64,000 nt of DNA from Desulfobacillus sp041396245 (GCA_041396245.1 JAWKYW010000001.1:1-64000), one strand, 5' to 3'. Counted from the stretch's first letter, positions 7,851-16,093 are shown. The notes: generated from the letters alone by a model not told the origin. Numbers and translations: made by a program.

Positions 7851-8813
7851 ATGTACGTCGCAGGCATCGATATCGGTTCAACCTATTCCAAGGCCATCCT
7901 GCTCGATGGCAAGCGCAGCGTCGTCGGCACGGCGGTGCGCCGCACCGGCTTCAAGCTCGGACAGGCATCCGAGGGCGTCTTCGAGGAGCTGCTGCAGGCC
8001 GCCGGCGTCGATCGCGGCGACATCACCTACGTCGCGGCGACCGGCTACGGCCGCCACACCGTGGCCTTCCGCCACACGCAGGTGACCGAGCTGACCGCCC
8101 ACGCCCACGCCGCGGTGCATCTCTTCCCCGACACGCGCACCATCCTCGACATCGGCGGCCAGGACATCAAGGCCATCCGCGTCGACGGCGACGGCCGCGT
8201 GCGCGCCTTTCGCCTCAACGACAAGTGTGCCGCCGGCACCGGCGCCTTCCTCGAGAAGACGGCGCGCTACCTCGGGATCACCACCGCCGACATCGGCCCC
8301 TATGCGATGCGCTCGACCAATCCGATGGAAGTGAGCAGCGTCTGCGCGGTGTTCGCCGAATCCGAGGTGATCAACCACCTTTCCAACGGCGTGCCGGCGG
8401 AGGACATCATGATGGGCGCCATGGTGGCGCTGGGCGGGCGTGCGGTGCAGCTGATGCGCCGCGTCGGACTCGAAGCCGGCTACATGCTCACGGGCGGCAT
8501 GACGCGCAACGAGGCGATGGTCAAGGCGCTGGAGGACAGCCTCAAGGGGCGTTTTCACATCGCGCCGAACGGGCTGGGCCAGTTGAACGGTGCCATGGGC
8601 GCGGCGCTGCTCGGCCTGCGCCGTGTCGAGAAGCTTCTGGCCGAGGGCAAGCCGATCCCGCCGACGGCGGCCAACCTCGGGCCGGCGGAGGCACCGGCGC
8701 GCCGGCGCTGGTCGGCCGTTGCCGTGAGGAAGCCCGCCGAGCCGTGCAAGCCCGGCGGCGACTGCCCGGTGATCGCCAAGGTGACGGTGCACCCGGCCGG
8801 TGCCGCTGCGTGA
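7851..8813 (+). CDS. bzdQ: Benzoyl-CoA reductase activating ATPase subunit (BzdQ type)
   Basis: This is a 320-residue paralogue of the preceding ATPase with the same loops (GIDIGSTYSKA, LDIGGQDIKAI). Its two cluster cysteines are C126 (NDKCAAGTGAF) and C165 (SSVCAVFAESE). Two in-frame starts exist: 7845, which overlaps the previous stop as ATGA, and 7851. The AGAGGAGG at 7836-7843 is correctly spaced only for 7851. Compared with BzdP it carries an extra C-terminal tail of about 45 residues with a PCKPGGDCPV Cys pair and no recognisable domain. One of each ATPase should form the activating heterodimer. Confidence 0.89.
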   Translation: MYVAGIDIGSTYSKAILLDGKRSVVGTAVRRTGFKLGQASEGVFEELLQAAGVDRGDITYVAATGYGRHTVAFRHTQVTELTAHAHAAVHLFPDTRTILDIGGQDIKAIRVDGDGRVRAFRLNDKCAAGTGAFLEKTARYLGITTADIGPYAMRSTNPMEVSSVCAVFAESEVINHLSNGVPAEDIMMGAMVALGGRAVQLMRRVGLEAGYMLTGGMTRNEAMVKALEDSLKGRFHIAPNGLGQLNGAMGAALLGLRRVEKLLAEGKPIPPTAANLGPAEAPARRRWSAVAVRKPAEPCKPGGDCPVIAKVTVHPAGAAA

Positions 8814-8829
8814 GTTAAGGAGGCGAGCC

Positions 8830-9156
8830 ATGACTTTCGTCGTCACCGAAGCCTGCATCAACTGCAAGCACACCGACTGCGTCGATGTCTGCCCCGTCGA
8901 CGCCTTCCGCGAGGGCCCCAACTTCCTGGCGATCGATCCGAACGAGTGCATCGACTGCACGCTGTGCGTGCCCGAATGTCCGGTCGAGGCGATCTACGCC
9001 GAGGAGGAGGTGCCGGACGGCATGAAGGAGTACACCGCGCTGAATGCCGAGCTGGCGGCGCTCTGGCCGGCCATCGTCGAGAAGAAGGACGCCCTGCCGG
9101 AGGCCGACCGCTGGGGTCGCATCAAGGAGAAGTTCGACTTGTTGCTGCGCAAATAG
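8830..9156 (+). CDS. bzdM: Ferredoxin, 7Fe FdI-like (BzdM position)
   Basis: This 108-residue ferredoxin is the probable electron donor to the reductase. Its first motif is CINCKHTDCVDVCP and the second CIDCTLCVPECP. A C-terminal extension (LNAELAALWP...EKKD) resembles Azotobacter FdI, in which this ligand arrangement binds one [3Fe-4S] and one [4Fe-4S] cluster. Thauera benzoyl-CoA reductase uses a 2[4Fe-4S] ferredoxin, so cluster content here is open. The leader AAGGAGGCGAGC is almost identical to that before the first gene of the operon, supporting a single transcription unit. Confidence 0.85.
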   Translation: MTFVVTEACINCKHTDCVDVCPVDAFREGPNFLAIDPNECIDCTLCVPECPVEAIYAEEEVPDGMKEYTALNAELAALWPAIVEKKDALPEADRWGRIKEKFDLLLRK

Positions 9157-9200
9157 GGAGCGCTAAAATCAACGCAACCTCTGTAACATAGGCACCTGAT

Positions 9201-9219
9201 GCGCCGGCGTGAACGGCGC
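9201..9219. other. Small hairpin between ferredoxin gene and nikR
   Basis: GCGCCG (9201-9206) pairs with CGGCGC (9214-9219) around a 7-nt loop. No T-run follows, so it is not a convincing intrinsic terminator; read-through from the reductase operon into nikR is possible. Confidence 0.35.
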
Positions 9220-9241
9220 AAGGGCTGAATGAGGAGGGGGC

Positions 9242-9736
9242 ATGGAGCGCTTCACCATTTCGCTCGACGAAAGGCTGGCGAAGGAATTCGACCGGCTGAT
9301 CCGCGAGCGCGGCTACGACAACCGCTCGGAAGCGGTGCGCGACATCCTGCGCGAGAAGCTCGAGGCGAGCCGCCTCGACCGCGAAGAGGCGCCCGACTGC
9401 GTCGCCGCGCTGTCCTACATCTACAACCACCACGAGCGCGACCTCGCCGAGCGGCTGACCGCGCAGAGCCACGCCCACCACGACCTCACCGTGTCGACCA
9501 TGCATGCCCACCTCGATCACGAGAACTGCATGGAGACGGTGATCCTGCGCGGGCCGACGAAGGACGTGCGCGAATTCGCCCATGCCATGATGGCCGAGCG
9601 CGGCGTGCGCCACGGCGCGCTCAACCTGATCCCGGCCGACCTCAACGCCGGCCGCAAGCACCGGCATGGTCAACCTCGCGGCCACCACCACGGGCCGGAC
9701 CATCCCTACCATGTGCACAGCCGGCCGAAAAGCTGA
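9242..9736 (+). CDS. nikR: Nickel-responsive transcriptional regulator NikR
   Basis: This is a 164-residue ribbon-helix-helix repressor with an ACT-like nickel-binding domain. The N-terminal RHH segment (MERFTISLDERLAKEFD, then the NRSEAVRDILR helix) is followed by metal ligands corresponding to E. coli H76, H87, H89 and C95: HHDLTV, MHAH and ENC. Unlike the E. coli protein it ends with a His-rich tail of about 20 residues (HRHGQ...HHHGPDHPYHVH), which could bind or store nickel. It lies between the reductase operon and hupT and near a nickel permease, consistent with control of nickel supply to hydrogenase. A strong GAGGAGGGGG precedes the ATG. Confidence 0.93.
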   Translation: MERFTISLDERLAKEFDRLIRERGYDNRSEAVRDILREKLEASRLDREEAPDCVAALSYIYNHHERDLAERLTAQSHAHHDLTVSTMHAHLDHENCMETVILRGPTKDVREFAHAMMAERGVRHGALNLIPADLNAGRKHRHGQPRGHHHGPDHPYHVHSRPKS

Positions 9737-9738
9737 CG

Positions 9739-11106
9739 ATGCCCAAGCGACCCGACGACAAATCCACGCAGGTCTACCTGCCGACGCTGCCGGCACACGT
9801 CCTCGACCATCCGCCCGAGGGCGTCGGCGAGGACGTCTGGATCGACGTCATCCGCAAGATGGACGAGGTGTACTCGGACCTCCTGCAGTACGAGGTGGCG
9901 CTGGAGGAGAAGAACGCCAAGCTGGAGGAGACGCAGAAATTCATCTTCAGCGTGCTCACCTCGATGTCCGACGTGCTCGTGGTGTGCGACCGCCACGGCG
10001 TCATCCAGGAGGTGAACCAGGCGCTCGCCGACCTGGTCGGGCAGAGCGAGGACGTGCTGCGCGGCACGCCGCTCATCGACCTCTTCGCCGACGCCGCCTC
10101 GCGCGAGCAGGCGCATCGCTTCCTGCGCGACCTGCACAGCGAGCGCATCCACGACTGCGAGCTGCACTTCAGGTGCCGCTACGCGCCGGAGATGCCGGTG
10201 GCGGTGAACTGCACGCCGCGCCTGTCGCCGGTGGGCAAGTTCGTCGGCATGGTGATGACCGGCCGCCCGGTCGGCGACCTGCGCCGTGCCTATGAGCAGC
10301 TGCGCCAGGCGCACGAGGACCTGAAGCACGCCCAGCAGCAGCTGATCCACTCCGAGAAGATGGCTTCGCTCGGCCGCCTCGTCGCCGGCGTGGCGCACGA
10401 GCTGAACAACCCGATCAGTTTCGTCCTCGGCAACGTCTATGCCTTGCAGCGCTACGGCCAGCGCATGCGCGAATACCTCGACGCCATCCACGCCGGCAAG
10501 CCGGCGGAGGAATTGACGGAACTGCGCAAGAGCCTGCGCATCGACCGACTCATGGAGGACATGAAGCCGCTCATCGACGGCACCATCGAGGGCGCCGAAC
10601 GCACGCGCGACATCGTCGCCGGCCTGAAGCGCTTTTCGGCGCAGGACCGCGGCGAAGAGGAGGTTTTCAACCTGGCCGAGGTGCTGGAGCGCTCGGTGCA
10701 CTGGGTGGTGAAGGCTTCCGGCTCGAAGATCAAGGTCGTCCTGGATGTGCCGAAGGAGATTCCCGTCTCGGGCTCGGCCGGCCAGATGCAGCAGGTGCTG
10801 GTGAACCTGGTGCAGAACGCCATCGACAGCACCGAGCGGCAGCCGGACGCACGGCTGGAGATCCAGGGCGTGGCACGCAACCGCAGCGCGGTGCTCACCT
10901 TTCGCGACAACGGGCCGGGCTTCAGGGAGGACAGCCTCGGCCAGGTCTTCGATCCCTTCTTCACCACCAAGCCGGTCGGCAAGGGCACCGGACTCGGGCT
11001 GTCGATCAGCTACGGCATCGTCGAGCGGCACCGCGGCCGTCTGGCCGCATCCAATCATCCGCAGGGCGGCGCCGTGCTGACGTTGACCCTGCCGCTGGCC
11101 GGTTAA
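9739..11106 (+). CDS. hupT: PAS-domain sensor histidine kinase HupT/HoxJ (H2 signalling)
   Basis: This is a 455-residue soluble kinase with no membrane segments. A coiled-coil-like N-terminal segment precedes a PAS domain (about residues 70-180). A second helical linker leads to the H-box with H220 (GVAHELNNP), then the N-box (LVQNAIDS), DNGPGF and GTGLGLSIS ATP-binding motifs. The layout matches HupT of Rhodobacter capsulatus and HoxJ of Ralstonia. Those kinases bind the HupUV/HoxBC sensor and phosphorylate HupR/HoxA. Two bases separate it from the nikR stop. The cognate response regulator is not in the window. Confidence 0.88.
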   Translation: MPKRPDDKSTQVYLPTLPAHVLDHPPEGVGEDVWIDVIRKMDEVYSDLLQYEVALEEKNAKLEETQKFIFSVLTSMSDVLVVCDRHGVIQEVNQALADLVGQSEDVLRGTPLIDLFADAASREQAHRFLRDLHSERIHDCELHFRCRYAPEMPVAVNCTPRLSPVGKFVGMVMTGRPVGDLRRAYEQLRQAHEDLKHAQQQLIHSEKMASLGRLVAGVAHELNNPISFVLGNVYALQRYGQRMREYLDAIHAGKPAEELTELRKSLRIDRLMEDMKPLIDGTIEGAERTRDIVAGLKRFSAQDRGEEEVFNLAEVLERSVHWVVKASGSKIKVVLDVPKEIPVSGSAGQMQQVLVNLVQNAIDSTERQPDARLEIQGVARNRSAVLTFRDNGPGFREDSLGQVFDPFFTTKPVGKGTGLGLSISYGIVERHRGRLAASNHPQGGAVLTLTLPLAG

Positions 11107-11225
11107 GCGCTTTTCCAATCAGCGTCATACCGGCAACCGCCTTTCCGGCGGCTTCCGGGCAATCCATGAAACACCATACGGAACAATGTGATATTTGACG
11201 CCGGCGCTGGCACGATTCATGATAG

Positions 11226-11244
11226 GAAGAAATATAATTTCTTC
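11226..11244. promoter_or_regulatory. Palindrome upstream of the nickel permease gene
   Basis: GAAGAAAT (11226-11233) and ATTTCTTC (11237-11244) are perfect inverted repeats with a 3-bp spacer, 25 bp before the permease ATG. A TCATAC sequence, which resembles one NikR half-site, overlaps its right edge (11243-11248), but no matching GTATGA lies at the canonical spacing. Confidence 0.4.
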
Positions 11245-11268
11245 ATACGAAACGATCGGGGCGGCACG

Positions 11269-12081
11269 ATGGACACCTTACCGAACGACTGGCTGGCGCT
11301 GATGTTCCTGGTGTTCACGCTGGGCGTGAAGCACGGACTGGATGCCGATCACCTGGCCACCATCGATGGCCTGACCCGCTACAACGCCCGTTGCAACCCG
11401 CGGTTGGCGCGCTGGTGCGGCTTCCTGTTTTCCCTCGGGCATGGTGTGGTGGTGATGGCCGTCGCCCTGGCGATCGGGGCACTGTCGAGCCGCTGGGCGG
11501 TGCCGGCGTGGATGGAAGACCTCGGCGCCTGGATCTCCATAGCCTTCCTGACGCTGCTGGGGGCCATGAACCTGGTCGCCGTGCTGGCCGCGGAACCGGG
11601 ACAGGTGGTGCAGCCGGTGGGCCTCAAGGGGCGCTTCCTCGGCCGCCTGCAGCGCACCGGCAACCCGTTGCTCATCGCCGCCGTCGGCGCGCTGTTCGCC
11701 CTCTCCTTCGACACCATGAGCCAGGCGGCGCTGTTCGCCCTTACCGGTACGCAGTTCGGCGGCGTCTCGCACGCACTGACTTTGGGATTGCTCTTCATGG
11801 CGGGCATGATGCTGATGGACGGTCTGAACGGGTTCTGGATCGCGCGCCTGATCCGCCGCGCCGACCGCCTCGCCTGCGTCGCCTCGCGCATCATGGGACT
11901 GGCGGTGGGCGGGTTGTCGCTGCTGGTGGCGGGCTTCGGTTTCGCCAGGTACGCATCGCCCGAAGTCAGCGCATGGTCAGACGGCAAGGAGCTTGCCTTC
12001 GGCCTGGCCTTCGTTGCCGTTATTGCCCTGAGCTTCCTGCTCGCCCTGCGCCTCACCCGCGGCGAACCGGCGCGGGTTTAG
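11269..12081 (+). CDS. Nickel/cobalt permease, NiCoT family (HoxN-like)
   Basis: This 270-residue polytopic membrane protein carries the NiCoT signature H-x4-D-H in its first transmembrane segment (VKHGLDADHLATIDG), which is needed for metal binding. A later FSLGHGVVV block and FALSFDTMSQAALF are also family motifs. It should import Ni2+ (possibly Co2+) for hydrogenase. It follows hupT after 162 bp and is close to nikR, so nickel-dependent regulation is likely. ATG 11269 is preferred over an upstream in-frame ATG at 11188, whose extra 27 residues are hydrophilic and unlike the family. Confidence 0.88.
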   Translation: MDTLPNDWLALMFLVFTLGVKHGLDADHLATIDGLTRYNARCNPRLARWCGFLFSLGHGVVVMAVALAIGALSSRWAVPAWMEDLGAWISIAFLTLLGAMNLVAVLAAEPGQVVQPVGLKGRFLGRLQRTGNPLLIAAVGALFALSFDTMSQAALFALTGTQFGGVSHALTLGLLFMAGMMLMDGLNGFWIARLIRRADRLACVASRIMGLAVGGLSLLVAGFGFARYASPEVSAWSDGKELAFGLAFVAVIALSFLLALRLTRGEPARV

Positions 12082-12139
12082 ACCTGCTTCTTGATCCAGG
12101 CGGCTTCGCGCCGCCTGCCAAGAGGCGATAATCCTCCGG

Positions 12140-14188
12140 ATGAACGCATCCCCCGGCGCGGGCCGCATCCCGCTGCATACGCCGCTGCTGCGCGGCGAGA
12201 GAAGGCCCCGCGTGGCGCTGGTCGGCCGGCAGCAGACCGGCAAGAGCAGCATCTTCCAGGCCGCATCCAGCGCAATGCCGACGCACGCCCGCCTGGCCGG
12301 CGAATCCGCCTACGAGGAATGCCTGGTCGGCATCGGCCTCGAGGAAATCTCCCTGGTCGACCTGCCCTCGATCGCGTCCCTGCACCGCCTGCGCGAGGAA
12401 GACCGCGTGGTGCTGATGTATCTCCTCTGGGGCGACCGCTGGCCGGAGATCGCCCGCCACGAGCCGCAGCAGCCGACGGCAGCTTTCCGCGCGCCGGACG
12501 TGCTGGTGCAGGTGGTCGATGCAACTTCCCTGGAACGCGACCTCGAACTCAGCCTGGAGTTGTCGCTGCTCGGCCGGCCGCTGGTGATCGCGCTCAACCG
12601 CATGGACGAGGCGCGCGAGAAGGGCCTCTACGTCAACGTCAGGGCGCTGTCGGAGCGGCTTGGCGTGCCGGTGGTGGCGACGGTGGCGCACATGGGCAAG
12701 GGTCTCACCGATCTGTTCGCCGCGGCGCTGGCCGCCGCGCGCGAGAAGGTGTGCCCGCTGGCGCAGCAGTGCAGCGGGCACATCCGCGACAGCCTGAAGC
12801 CGCTCAACGCGCTCCTGGCGCGGCCAGAAATCGAAGAGGCCTTCCGCGTGCCGCGCCCGCTGCTGCTGATGCGGCTGGCGGAAAACGACGACTGGTTCCT
12901 GCGCGAGCTGGCCGAGCACTTTCCGGCAATGCTGCCGGAGGTGGAAGCGGCGCGCGCCGAGGCCCAGCGCACGCTGCCGCGGCCGCTCTCCGACGAACTG
13001 CATGCCGACCGCCACCATCGCGCCGCGCTGCTTTTCGAGGCGGTCACAAGGCTGGGCGCGCAGGAGGACAGCGAGCGCTGGAAGCGCTGGCTCGACGAAC
13101 TGTTCCTGCATCCGCGCTGGGGCCTGATCGGCAGCCTGGCGGTGTTCGCGCTGGTGCTGTTCATGGTGTTCGAGGTGAGCGCCGTGCTGGACGGACTGAC
13201 TTCCGCACGGCTGGCGGCGTGGGTCGGACAGTGGCAGCCGGACACCGCTGCGGGCGTCGTCGGCCGCGCCGTGGCCGACGCGCTGGTGGGGATGGTCGGC
13301 ATCGTCGTGCCCTACATGCTGCCGCTGGTGCTGCTGCTGGTGGCGCTGGAGGAATCCGGCATCATGCACCGCGTCGCCTTCGTGGTGGACCGCGGCTTCC
13401 ATTCGATCGGCCTGCATGGCGGCGTGGCCGTGCCCTTCCTTATTGGTCTGGGCTGCAACGTGCCGGCCATATCGGCGGTGGCCGCCACGGCGCGCGGCCG
13501 CGAGCGCATCGTCGCCTCGCTGCTGATCACCTTCGTGCCCTGCTCGGCGCGCTCGGCCATCGTGCTGGCGCTGGGCGGCAAGTACCTGGGCGGCCCTGGC
13601 GTGTTCTTCATCTTCGCCCTGGCCATGGCCACGGTGGCGGTGCTCGGCAAGCTGCTCGGCCGCCGCTATCCGCAGGACGTGCGCGGCATGGTGCTGGAGA
13701 TCCCGCCCTACCGCCTGCCGGCCTGGCCGGCGCTGCTGCGGAATACCTGGGCGCGCACCAGCGACATCCTCACCATCGTCACGCCGCTGCTGGTCGCCGG
13801 CAGCGTGGTGCTGGCGCTGCTGGCGCACTTCGGCGCCGACGACCTCATCAACGCGGCGCTGACGCCGGTGACGGCGTGGTGGCTGGGGCTGCCGGTGGCG
13901 CTCGGCGTGCCGATCCTGTTCGGCATCCTGCGCAAGGAACTGTCGCTGCTGATGGTGTACCAGGCGCTCGGCACGCTGGAGATATCACCGCTGCTCGACT
14001 GGGTGCAGATCCTGACCTTCCTGGTGTTCCTGACCTTCTACATTCCCTGCGTGTCCACCTTCGCCGTGATGCTGAAGACGCTCGGGCGGCGCGAGGCCTT
14101 ATTTTCGGTGGCGCTGTCGGTGGGCGTGGCGCTGGGGCTGGCGGGGGCGGTGCGGCTGGGCGCGGAACTGCTGCGCTTCGTGGTTTAA
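12140..14188 (+). CDS. Divergent FeoB-like GTPase-coupled metal permease
   Basis: This 682-residue protein has an N-terminal G domain: P-loop GRQQTGKSS, a G3-position motif DLPS in place of the usual DLPG, and G4 motif NRMD. A long C-terminal membrane domain carries FeoB core signatures: GCNVPAISA, PCSARSAI and FGILRKELSLL. FeoB imports Fe2+ across the inner membrane. No feoA or feoC is adjacent, and the G3 glycine and usual switch sequences are altered, so GTP cycling may differ. Its neighbour is a nickel permease, so another divalent metal is conceivable but unproven. Its last four bases overlap the convergent orthocaspase gene. Confidence 0.8.
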   Translation: MNASPGAGRIPLHTPLLRGERRPRVALVGRQQTGKSSIFQAASSAMPTHARLAGESAYEECLVGIGLEEISLVDLPSIASLHRLREEDRVVLMYLLWGDRWPEIARHEPQQPTAAFRAPDVLVQVVDATSLERDLELSLELSLLGRPLVIALNRMDEAREKGLYVNVRALSERLGVPVVATVAHMGKGLTDLFAAALAAAREKVCPLAQQCSGHIRDSLKPLNALLARPEIEEAFRVPRPLLLMRLAENDDWFLRELAEHFPAMLPEVEAARAEAQRTLPRPLSDELHADRHHRAALLFEAVTRLGAQEDSERWKRWLDELFLHPRWGLIGSLAVFALVLFMVFEVSAVLDGLTSARLAAWVGQWQPDTAAGVVGRAVADALVGMVGIVVPYMLPLVLLLVALEESGIMHRVAFVVDRGFHSIGLHGGVAVPFLIGLGCNVPAISAVAATARGRERIVASLLITFVPCSARSAIVLALGGKYLGGPGVFFIFALAMATVAVLGKLLGRRYPQDVRGMVLEIPPYRLPAWPALLRNTWARTSDILTIVTPLLVAGSVVLALLAHFGADDLINAALTPVTAWWLGLPVALGVPILFGILRKELSLLMVYQALGTLEISPLLDWVQILTFLVFLTFYIPCVSTFAVMLKTLGRREALFSVALSVGVALGLAGAVRLGAELLRFVV

Positions 14189-15753
14189 TCGGCGCGGGTA
14201 TAGGACACCAGCTCCTGGCGTTCGGAGCGTCCGATGCGTCTGCCCCCGGCAGCAAGGACCTCGAGCGCGACGTGGCGGTTCAGCTTGTCCGGCGCAACCC
14301 AGTACCGGATGTCCAGCTTGACGCCCTTCAGGCGTATCCAGCCCGTGCCCTCGACGCGGAAGCAGTCGAAGCGGCCGGCCGGCACGTCGAGGGTCTCCTT
14401 CCCCGCGACCCTGAAGTCGATCTCGTAGACGTCCTGGTTGCCGTTTCGCAGGACGGCGTCGTAGCGCGTCGTCCACTTCTTGCCGACGCTGTACTCGGCG
14501 ACGAAGTACTGGGAGGGGCCGAAGCTGGCGCCATTGGGCAGCTTGCGGACGTTGCCGAGCAGGTCGGTGACGAGCGCGCCGTCATTGAAAAGCACGAGAT
14601 CCTCAGTGACCCCGGTGACGCGGTTTTTGTGTCGGCGTCCCTCGACCCCGGTGAGCAGGTCGATGCTGCGATAGACATACCGGTCGCCGACCCGGAAGTC
14701 GAGGCCTACGAAGCCGGTGCCCTGGGTGAAGGGGTTCTCCGCCGCATTCACCGGGCTGACTTTCTTCTCGCCCTGTTTCGCCAGCAGGCGATCGAGGCGT
14801 ACCAGCGCCAGTTCGGAGAAATGCCCGCTCGGGTAGCGGCGCAGGTAATCCTCGATCGGCTTGGGCGCATTTTCGGCCTGCGCTTTTTCCCACGCGGCGG
14901 CTTCCTCGGCGAAGAGGCGGTCGAGCTCCTCCTGCGACTGCTTCTTCAGGTCCGCCGGGGGAACGAAGTAGAAGTCCTCTTCCAGCGAGGTGCTCTCCCA
15001 GGGAATCTGCTGTCCGTTGGAGGCGCGCCGCACGCCGAGGCGCACGCGCTTGAAGACGTCCTCGATCTTGGCCTCCGGCGCGTCGATTTCGCGCAGCAGG
15101 TGTTCGGTGTACAAGCCGTTGGCGCCGGCGCCGTCCGAGGCGACGTTGCCCGGCGACGTGGCGTAGGCGAGCAGGGTGCCGATGGGGGCGTCCATCTGGG
15201 AGAGGCCCTTGCCGGTCTTCAGCTCGCTGCCGAAAGGGTTGTCTCGGCAGGCGTCGAGGATGATGACGTTCATGGCGTTGCCGGCCCGGCCCAGCCGGTC
15301 GAACAGCTGGCGCAGGTCGAGGGTCTGATGCACCACGTCCTCGGCACGGGCCAGGCTGGCGTCCACCGGCACCAGGAAGTTGCGCCAGGACAGCTGAAGA
15401 CCGTGGCCGGCGAAGTAGAACAGGCCGACGCCCTTGTGCCGGGCCAGTTGCTCGCCGTAGTCGGCCGCGGCGTTCCGCATGGCTTCGCGCTTGGCATCGA
15501 TCAGGGTGGTGACCTTGAAGCCGAGCCTGCCGAGCCGTTCGCCGATGGCGCCGGCGTCGTTGGCCGGGTTGGGCAGCGGCGCATTGCCGTAATTGCCGTT
15601 GCCGATGACCAGCGCCGTGCGCGGCAGGGCGTTCAGCGTCGAGGCGTCCGCGGCCCAGGCAAGACCGGCGGGCAGCCAGGGTGTCAGCGAAAGCGCCGAG
15701 AGGCGCTGCAGGGCAAGGCGGCGGCCAGGCAGGCCGGGGCGGAATTTGCGCAT
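14185..15753 (-). CDS. Orthocaspase (metacaspase-like, peptidase C14) with exported N terminus
   Basis: This is a 522-residue protein. A basic N terminus and hydrophobic segment ending in AWAADA resemble a signal peptide, so the product is probably periplasmic or secreted. The caspase p20-like domain (about residues 45-270) shows the catalytic histidine in YFAGHG and cysteine in DACRDNPF, with RTALVIGNGNY at its start. A linker with coiled-coil character (about 275-325) leads to a C-terminal beta-rich domain of about 180 residues that I do not recognise. Family members cleave after Arg/Lys; the substrate here is unknown. It sits 15 nt downstream of a small membrane protein gene. Confidence 0.82.
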   Translation of the reverse strand: MRKFRPGLPGRRLALQRLSALSLTPWLPAGLAWAADASTLNALPRTALVIGNGNYGNAPLPNPANDAGAIGERLGRLGFKVTTLIDAKREAMRNAAADYGEQLARHKGVGLFYFAGHGLQLSWRNFLVPVDASLARAEDVVHQTLDLRQLFDRLGRAGNAMNVIILDACRDNPFGSELKTGKGLSQMDAPIGTLLAYATSPGNVASDGAGANGLYTEHLLREIDAPEAKIEDVFKRVRLGVRRASNGQQIPWESTSLEEDFYFVPPADLKKQSQEELDRLFAEEAAAWEKAQAENAPKPIEDYLRRYPSGHFSELALVRLDRLLAKQGEKKVSPVNAAENPFTQGTGFVGLDFRVGDRYVYRSIDLLTGVEGRRHKNRVTGVTEDLVLFNDGALVTDLLGNVRKLPNGASFGPSQYFVAEYSVGKKWTTRYDAVLRNGNQDVYEIDFRVAGKETLDVPAGRFDCFRVEGTGWIRLKGVKLDIRYWVAPDKLNRHVALEVLAAGGRRIGRSERQELVSYTRAD

Positions 15754-15768
15754 GCGGAGGTTAACCGC

Positions 15769-15936
15769 TCAGCGGCCCTTTTTCAGCAGCGAGGTGACGC
15801 CGATCAGGATCAGTATCAGCGGCCACCAGGTCGCCGCCAGGACTTTCAGCTGGCCCAGCGGCAGGATGCCGAGATTGGAGAGCAGGAGCAGTCCGCCGAG
15901 GACGATCAGGAAGACGGGCCAGAAAGTGCCTTTCAT
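15769..15936 (-). CDS. Small membrane protein, LiaF/DUF5668-like two-helix domain
   Basis: This 55-residue protein has two hydrophobic helices (about residues 5-22 and 33-50) separated by a short loop, beginning MKGTFWPVFLIVLGGLLLL. It resembles the LiaI/LiaF transmembrane domain found in many small envelope proteins. The start at 15936 has a GGAG 6 nt upstream and is preferred over an upstream in-frame start at 16032, whose extra 32 residues look non-coding and overlap DnaA-box sequence. It is probably co-transcribed with the orthocaspase gene. Confidence 0.7.
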   Translation of the reverse strand: MKGTFWPVFLIVLGGLLLLSNLGILPLGQLKVLAATWWPLILILIGVTSLLKKGR

Positions 15937-16013
15937 GGAAATCTCCGAGTCGAAGTTGCGACCAAGTTGGTTGCGCGAATGGTAGCGGATATCGTCGCCT
16001 TTCAGCCCACATT

Positions 16014-16056
16014 TTATCCACAGGCAATTCACAGCCTTATACAGGCCTTATCCACT
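16014..16056. promoter_or_regulatory. Cluster of DnaA-box sequences before dnaB
   Basis: TTATCCACA (16014-16022) is a perfect DnaA box. TTATACAGG (16037-16045) and TTATCCACT (16048-16056) are weaker variants in the same orientation, ending 38 bp before the dnaB ATG. DnaA control of dnaB transcription is the simplest reading; nothing else origin-like is visible. Confidence 0.55.
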
Positions 16057-16093
16057 CGCCACGCGGACGGGCTGCGGGTACACTTCCCGCCAC

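Noticed and set aside
4479..8813. 2-Hydroxyacyl-CoA dehydratase or double-cubane protein
   Set aside because: Two HgdB-like subunits plus two different activating ATPases and a ferredoxin in bzdNOPQM order fit class I benzoyl-CoA reductase better than the one-activator systems.
11221..11248. A canonical NikR operator before the nickel permease
   Set aside because: Only one half-site-like TCATAC is present; the GTATGA partner at the 16-bp spacing is missing, so only the GAAGAAAT palindrome is reported.
16014..16093. A replication origin at the DnaA boxes
   Set aside because: There are only three boxes, no clear AT-rich unwinding region, and no dnaA, dnaN, gidA or parAB nearby.
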